Assembly (NCBI RefSeq): GCF_000716595.1
Contig: NZ_JNXC01000068.1
Span: 1 to 6,028, forward strand
Direction of reading: 5' to 3'
DNA length: 6,028 nucleotides
DNA from: Saccharothrix sp. NRRL B-16314
GTDB lineage: Bacteria > Actinomycetota > Actinomycetes > Mycobacteriales > Pseudonocardiaceae
Both the position numbers and the translations under genes were made by a program. The notes beneath the pieces are model-generated. The model saw only the letters and a list, made by a program, of their open reading frames with translations, had not been told where the DNA came from and did not search any database. The number at the start of each line of letters is the position of its first letter. Positions within the stretch are counted from its first letter, which is position 1. Of the stretch, positions 5,713-6,028 are shown one piece after another.

Positions 5713-6028
5713 TCAGGCCGCGATGGGCATCTGTGGTCGGTGGAGCAGATTCTGCCTGGGCCTTTGGGCGGGGTCGACGTGACGCGGCGGAATGAATGCC
5801 GGAACACCACCGGTCATCGTGATCCGCCAGCGCGAGTGGTGCACCAGGGAATGATGCGTGCGACACAGGAGAACAAGGTTGTCCAGATCTGTGGCACCTC
5901 CGTCCGCCCAGAATGTGACGTGGTGCGCATCGCACCATTTCGGCGGTCGGGAACAGATGGGTCGACCTTGGGCGCGCCACCCGAGTTTCCTCGGGAGCGT
6001 TTCCCAAGGCCGCCCGCCGAACCGGACG
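5713..6028 (-). CDS. DUF222/13E12-type HNH endonuclease domain protein, C-terminal end (5' partial)
   Basis: The frame read leftward from 6027 is open for 104 codons to TGA at 5713-5715 and has no start in the window. It carries the HNH signature of the DUF222/13E12 group: RPPKWCDAHHV (about 5925-5950), then FWADGGATDLDNLVLLC, RTHHSLVHH and the usual tail FIPPRHVDPAQRPRQN. The AHH pair, the Asn of DNLVLLC and the THH/VHH histidines match the HNH metal and catalytic positions. Relatives are large, multi-copy actinobacterial proteins with an N-terminal DUF222 region; their role is not well established. The segment before RPPKW (GRPICS) is shorter than the usual C-x-F-P-G-C and has one Cys rather than two, so the zinc site may be damaged. 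It is convergent with the transglutaminase pseudogene, with 31 bp between the stops. Codon bias is weaker than in the other genes (e.g. ACA, CTT, GTT, AAT), which may point to separate origin. Confidence 0.8.
   Translation of the reverse strand, partial: VRFGGRPWETLPRKLGWRAQGRPICSRPPKWCDAHHVTFWADGGATDLDNLVLLCRTHHSLVHHSRWRITMTGGVPAFIPPRHVDPAQRPRQNLLHRPQMPIAA

Noticed and set aside
5594..6007. Minus-strand open frame of 137 codons at the right end
   Set aside because: It overlaps the true HNH frame in another phase and crosses into the transglutaminase pseudogene. The HNH motifs are in the other frame.

Overview
The window is about 70% GC by eye, with codon third positions almost all G or C, GTG starts and purine-rich ribosome sites. 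That points to a soil actinomycete. The families present (a GH10 xylanase with a Thr linker, a SARP-type BTAD regulator, a membrane-anchored HTH protein with a beta-trefoil, and a DUF222-type HNH protein) suggest Pseudonocardiales such as Saccharothrix or Lentzea. That placement is inference.

Layout from left to right: (1) the 3' end of a plus-strand GH10 xylanase gene, stopping inside or just after its Thr-rich linker; (2) a perfect 13-bp hairpin between two convergent genes; (3) a complete minus-strand S9 serine peptidase gene (600 aa) with a beta-propeller and a visible Ser/Asp/His triad; (4) a short divergent gap; (5) a plus-strand gene for a secreted right-handed beta-helix protein (369 aa); (6) a minus-strand SARP/BTAD regulator (277 aa) whose last 37-38 codons lie antisense to the end of the beta-helix gene; (7) a 151-bp divergent regulatory region with three TGTTCG repeats at exactly 10-bp spacing beside a perfect palindrome; (8) a plus-strand gene for a one-pass membrane protein (298 aa) with a cytoplasmic HTH and an extracellular three-lobed beta-trefoil; (9) directly behind it, a transglutaminase-like gene broken by a frameshifting deletion; (10) on the minus strand, the 3' end of a DUF222/13E12-type HNH nuclease gene that runs off the right edge and has no start codon inside the window.

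The most interesting part is the divergent pair at about 3260-5145. A DNA-binding activator faces a membrane protein that joins a cytoplasmic HTH to a lectin-like outer domain, and they share a control region with helically phased repeats. A xylanase and a secreted beta-helix protein lie nearby. One reading is a small carbohydrate-sensing regulatory locus, but the functional link is inferred from position only. The right end (broken transglutaminase, HNH fragment) looks like a decaying accessory segment.
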